A DNA stretch of 64,000 nt from Lumbricus rubellus (Eukaryota; Annelida; Clitellata; Crassiclitellata; Lumbricidae), in NCBI GenBank assembly GCA_945859605.1, contig OX243820.1:25889577-25953576 (forward strand). Reading direction: 5' to 3'. Positions 59,806 to 64,000 of this stretch are shown here, piece after piece. The position numbers and the translations under genes were made by a program. Numbering within the stretch: position 1 is the first letter of the stretch; each line of letters begins with the position of its first letter. A model generated the notes under the pieces. It saw only the letters and a program-made list of their open reading frames with translations. It ran no database searches and was not told where the DNA came from.

Positions 59806-60488
59806 TCCACTCTGCTTAGTTGCCTGTGTCTTTTTATTCATATCAATCTCAACTTAAAACCCTCAAATTGCTTATACACCAGAGGCTGCAGTCTCTCTGT
59901 CATATGGACTGATCTTCTGATTTTCAATGAAATTTCTACCGTTCCCGAATAGTCACATGAATTGGTTTCAAAGACTGAACAATGAACCTAAACTAAAGTC
60001 CAGCTGTTCACTTACAAGACGAATATGACACATACATTTAAAATGCATGCGCACACACACACACACACACACACACGCGCGCGCACACACAAGAAATACA
60101 GTCATTATGTTATTTGCTAAAGTGCCTTTCTAACAGCATGCGCTGTGATACGACACTGCAGTTGTCTGACATTTCATTATATATCATAATTATTTAGCAA
60201 AAAATACAATAAATCACAGTTCTAATAAACATGTCATCTGTAGAATCGACATGACGGTCATTACTAATTTGTCTTTTCTGACTACACCCAAGTAAACCGA
60301 TACAAGTCTTCAAAGGTTTGGCTACGCATAGGGGAAGTTAACCCTAAAGTATATCTTTATAAAACTAAGTTTTATTGCAGATGAGCACACAAGGAAGAAA
60401 CTCATAAATTTTTAATGTTGTACATGCTGGTAATATAGACATATCATCATGTATTTATTACAGTTTTAAAGTCTATCATCTCCAACCA

Positions 60489-60777
60489 CAGGCGTAGGAG
60501 ATGGGGGTCCAGAGGGGGGCAAATGTCCCCCCAAATTCGGGTACCTAAGTCTGGTTTTCGGGCAAGCAGACCAGGAAAAATTTAAAAAATTTATCTCAAA
60601 TTTTCGGGCAATTTCGACCGGACGACTAAAAAAAGGTTGTCAGACTTTTCGTTCAAAAGAAGTAACGGGAATTTTCAGGCAATTTCGACCAGACAACTAA
60701 AAAAAGGTCATCAGTATTTTCGGGCAAAAGTTAAAATTTTGCCCCCCCCCCACTGCTGAAATGTCCCCTACGCCTAT
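60489..60777. mobile_element. hAT-like MITE with CAGGCGTAG ends
   Basis: The ends are CAGGCGTAGG and, inverted, TAGGCGTAGGGG; ATCTCCAAC occurs on both sides (60478-60486 and 60778-60786). The interior repeats TTTCGGGCAATTTCGACC-type units and is related to 15174-15513. Confidence 0.6.
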
Positions 60778-61554
60778 ATCTCCAACAAGAAGGAAGAAGA
60801 AACTTTCTACACATACCTGGATCTCAACAGACTATAATTATAGCCAATCCTATACTGAAACTATGGGTTAGTGGCTAACAATGAAAGAGACTTCAAACTG
60901 AAACATCAATGTCCGGCTATGTGACGTGAATTAATGATCATACTTGACAACTGATCTCCTTAGCTTTGAAGAACTAATGCACTTGTAAACACAGTATTTC
61001 TATAGCTCCTTTCATGTTTGCCACCTACCAAGTGCCAGGTTTGACAGCAGTAGCTGCAAAGTTATAAATAAATATTTTAAATATATATATATATATATAA
61101 TATGTAAAATAAAATAAATTTTTTCACGATGCAGCAAAACATACCCCACAGCATACTAAACCCCACATCAACACCCGGAACATCAGACAAATGAACACCT
61201 GAAGACTAAAACATAGACATAATTTTATATCTTTATATCAGATGTATCAGTGCTAAAAGTGTAAAAAAAGAAGTGGCTGGACGCCCCTTACATTTTCAGG
61301 TGTGCTGGTCAAATAAGTGGCAGGACAGCATAGAGATTTGAAAATAAGTTCCAGGACACCATCCATGACCGTCCTGCAACACTTTAAGCCCTGAGATGTA
61401 CAGAGCTGTAACTGAAGAGTATACATACATACATACTAGTATAAATACATGCACACATACATGTATGCATGAACACATATATACAATTACACATACACCA
61501 AGACATACATACATACTAATTACTCACACATAATTATATCTCCAGCCTACCTTT

Positions 61555-61855
61555 GTGAGCTCTGAAGCATTACTCTTAGTGCTCGCCATATCCGCTCTCT
61601 TCGTTCGACTGAACAGAGTCTGCTCTCAGTCCATTTGCTCGTACTTCCAATATGCAGAACCGTGCTTTTTTAGTGGTAGGACCCTCTACCTGGAATGGTC
61701 TTCCTCTGACCCTCCGCTCTCTTTGTAAAAATCCTTCTCAGGCTTTGCTCTCTCATCTTAAGACAGTTTTATTTGGCTGTGCTGAGGTTGGGAGCACCTC
61801 TAAGTAGCCCTCTTGAAGAGGTGCTATATAAATGCATAGAATGAATGAATATATA
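61555..61855 (+). mobile_element. LINE 3' end with reverse-transcriptase C-terminal remnant and the SINE tail
   Basis: The frame reads RTSNMQNRAFLVVGPSTWNG, then LPLTLRSL and SHLKTVLFG, a typical C-terminal end of CR1/L2-like ORF2. It is followed by GGGAGCACCTCTAAGTAG, CTTGAAGAGGTGCTATATAAA and GAATGAATGAAT, the tail found on the SINEs here. Confidence 0.75.
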
Positions 61856-62421
61856 CATACATGCATATTGTGTTCCTAAATAGTTAAATACATACATGCA
61901 TAATTTCATACACACACAAATGGAAATGCATACATACATACATGCAATCATGCATGCATACATCCATGCAGAGTTTGCATACATCCATGCATACATAAAT
62001 ACATGCGTAATTTGATAGATGTGTAGTTAGTTCCTGTTTCTGTCATATGCTCAAAACTCAATTGCTGCAGTAACTTTATCAGACGTCTGTAAACAAAAAC
62101 TTGCTGATCACCTTTGTCACAAGTTTCCAAAAGATCAGCCTAAGTTCATCACATGAATATCACTATTTAACTGAGATGGGTGGATTGTTATAGAACTTCA
62201 CAACAACCCATTAAATCAAGCATTCGTAATTTGACAAGAAATGACGACTGACATAAATTTCCAAACATTATAGTAGGATGACTTGCAATTATGCAAAATT
62301 ATGCAATAATTGGTCATTTCGGAAAAGATAGAGAGAAGAGCTGAAGACTGGTTAAATAATCCTCCAGTACAACATCCTATATGGATTCTTAGAACAGACA
62401 ACTCGGCTACAGCCTCTAATG

Positions 62422-62730
62422 CAGGGGTGTCAAACTTTTTTAGTGGCGGGCCAGTGTGAACATTTTCTAACTAGTGGCGGGCCAGGGTGTCGAAGTTTCT
62501 GAGCAAAATTGGGTAGTGATCTGAGAGGGATATCCGGGCTTGGTCAGCCAATTCCTAGAAAAGTCCAAATATCGCGAAAAGATCTTGATCCAATGTCTAC
62601 TTTTCGCTTCTTATTAAATGTTGACAAAATTTTAAATAATTTTGTAATCTTTAGGGAAGGCTCCGCGGGCCAGAAAAAAAATCGTCGGCGGGCCAGAAAT
62701 GGCCCGTGGGCCAGCTCTTTGACACCCCTG
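62422..62730. mobile_element. hAT-like MITE, 309 bp
   Basis: Inverted ends CAGGGGTGTCAAAC and CAGGGGTGTCAAAG are flanked by the perfect 8-bp direct repeat CTCTAATG (62414-62421 and 62731-62738). Internal GGCGGGCCAG blocks repeat near both ends. The end sequence is that of widespread animal hAT elements. Confidence 0.9.
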
Positions 62731-63110
62731 CTCTAATGAATTAGTACAGCACAGTTAAAAAAGAGAGTCAATAATTCATTCACTCATTCATTTGGACACT
62801 TATATAGCACTCCTTCAAAGTAAAAAAAAACTACTCAGAGGCACTCCCGACTCCAGCACACCCATAATGTGATGTGAGCATCAGCATTGTACAATAATTT
62901 TTCAAAGTCGGTTGCTAGATTTTACACAACTACACTGCAGTGCTCAATGCCTTTTATGGCAAGTATAGCACACAAAACTGACTGCAGTAACCGGTAGTAG
63001 GCATCATAAAGTTTGCTCTGTGACCAACAATTCAGACATAAGCCTAAGCAAGCCAAACTAAAGTCTCATACTGGCAACTACCGGGTAAATTTTTTTTACA
63101 TTACATGGTG

Positions 63111-63364
63111 GTGGGGGCCCGGTAGCTCATTAGATAACACTCTCACATCATGGAGATCAGCAGACTTGAGTTAGATTCCCGAAGACCCTGTAGAATAGAT
63201 GTCCTTTGTAGGTTGCTATTAGCAACCTTGTATTGCAGGTCGTCCGTTCTGTTAGTAGTTAAGATTTGTAATTTGTGATCTTGTGAATTGCTTCAATTGC
63301 ATAACTGTACGCCGTAACCAACTGTGGTATGTCAACTGGATTGTCCAATAAAGAAAATTATTAG
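63111..63364 (+). mobile_element. Second tRNA-derived SINE family
   Basis: The head GGGGGCCCGGTAGCTCATTA has a tRNA-like A box (TAGCTCATTAGAT); a B-box-like GAGTTAGATTCCC follows. The 3' end is TTGTCCAATAAAGAAAATTA. Its body and tail differ from the other SINE family. Confidence 0.7.
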
Positions 63365-64000
63365 TCATAAATCATTAGGAATTAAGATCATTGAAAATGT
63401 ATCTAGTGTTGCATGTGGCTCAAGTGTACCATCCATTCATTCGCTTCTACACATCCATCTACTCGTCCAATTAAGAATTCATAATTTATAACCCTTCAGT
63501 CAGGGCTTAAAGTGTGCCCATGCACTTTTTTTCAAATCTGAACACTGTCCATCCACTTATAAATTTCGCCAGCACATACTGAAAAGTTAATGAGCGTCCA
63601 GGCACTTATTTTTTTGCACTTGATCGAGGCGCTGCCTTTAATACAGCTACTCTGAAATGCATGCAGCCTTAACTCTGTTAAACAGAATTATTTCAACATC
63701 GATAAAGGATGAAAGCATCAAAACATTTATGATAAACTACCACTTTATTCACTATCCAGATTGCAAGATTAAAAAACCTACAATGCTAAAACGACAACCA
63801 AAAATGAAGCAAAAAGCCTCTGAAATGGATTACGTCAATGCAAAATGACCAAACAGTAGATGACATTAAAATATATATTCTGGAACAAAGCAGACCAACA
63901 AACGACAATAATACCAGATGAATGCATGAACACACTGAGTTGTTCACTAAAACAGTTCAAGTCAATATACAAATTATACATTGAGTGACAATGGGTAAAC

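Larger units (their letters stand above)
55291..64000. other. Region right of the TNIP-like start: no coding exon found
   Basis: It probably contains the promoter and a noncoding exon of the TNIP-like gene, which I cannot place. Besides the elements listed separately it holds retroelement tails at 57550-57597 and 62780-62850 (minus), a 24-bp degenerate repeat at 58410-58560, CTGTCTCC repeats (59620-59800), a CA/GC microsatellite (60050-60090) and CATACATG tetranucleotides (61420-62010). Confidence 0.55.

Noticed and set aside
59587..59952. Leu/Ser/Cys-rich 121-codon ORF resembling a membrane protein
   Set aside because: It is a CTGTCTCC minisatellite; the complement gives an equally long Arg/Asp/Thr ORF.

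Overview
This is animal nuclear DNA from a bilaterian: AT-rich, with short exons, GT-AG introns and dense families of small repeats. A marine invertebrate deuterostome such as an echinoderm is my best guess, with low confidence. It rests on the gene set, the very common AGGCCTA motif and the tRNA-derived SINEs. There are no prokaryotic features and no CRISPR array.

Layout from left to right. (1) 254-8028, minus strand: the first seven coding exons of an LMBR1/LMBR1L-type multi-pass membrane protein, running off the left edge. (2) 8.0-14.5 kb: intergenic, full of microsatellites, one hAT-like element and the AGGCCTA motif. (3) 14520-15794, plus: a two-exon, unrecognised Ala/Val-rich membrane protein of 147 aa, followed by a 1-kb, 26-bp minisatellite. 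An orphan signal-peptide-like exon lies at 17988-18110. (4) 19470-20730, plus: one large GC-rich terminal exon of an ankyrin-repeat and SOCS-box (ASB) protein. (5) 24728-46867, plus: a complete 18-exon IQCA1 (dynein regulatory complex subunit 11) gene, 842 aa, with its short first coding exon. (6) 49848-55290, minus: a TNIP/ABIN-like coiled-coil protein with a UBAN-type ubiquitin-binding motif, at least six coding exons and 500 aa. (7) 55.3-64 kb: no convincing coding exon, only retroelement and DNA-transposon remnants.

The genes do not form one pathway. LMBR1 is a membrane receptor-like protein. ASB proteins are substrate adaptors of Cullin-5 ubiquitin ligases. IQCA1 belongs to the motile-cilium nexin-dynein regulatory complex. 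TNIP proteins bind polyubiquitin and restrain NF-kB signalling. From memory, an ASB gene next to IQCA1 also occurs in human (ASB18-IQCA1), so this linkage may be old.

The window is a good record of transposition. Several insertions have visible target-site duplications: hAT-like (8 bp), piggyBac-like (TTAA), a Mutator-like foldback element 13 bp from an IQCA1 exon, and a LINE 3' end nested in a SINE. The most novel observations are a 262-bp tandem duplication in TNIP that carries a possible 60-nt exon, phase-compatible cassette-like exons in IQCA1, and a piggyBac-like element carrying an ATGGC satellite inside a minisatellite whose empty site is still readable. Exon borders were found by eye, from reading frame, splice-site sequence and recalled family sequence; no alignment or transcript was available.
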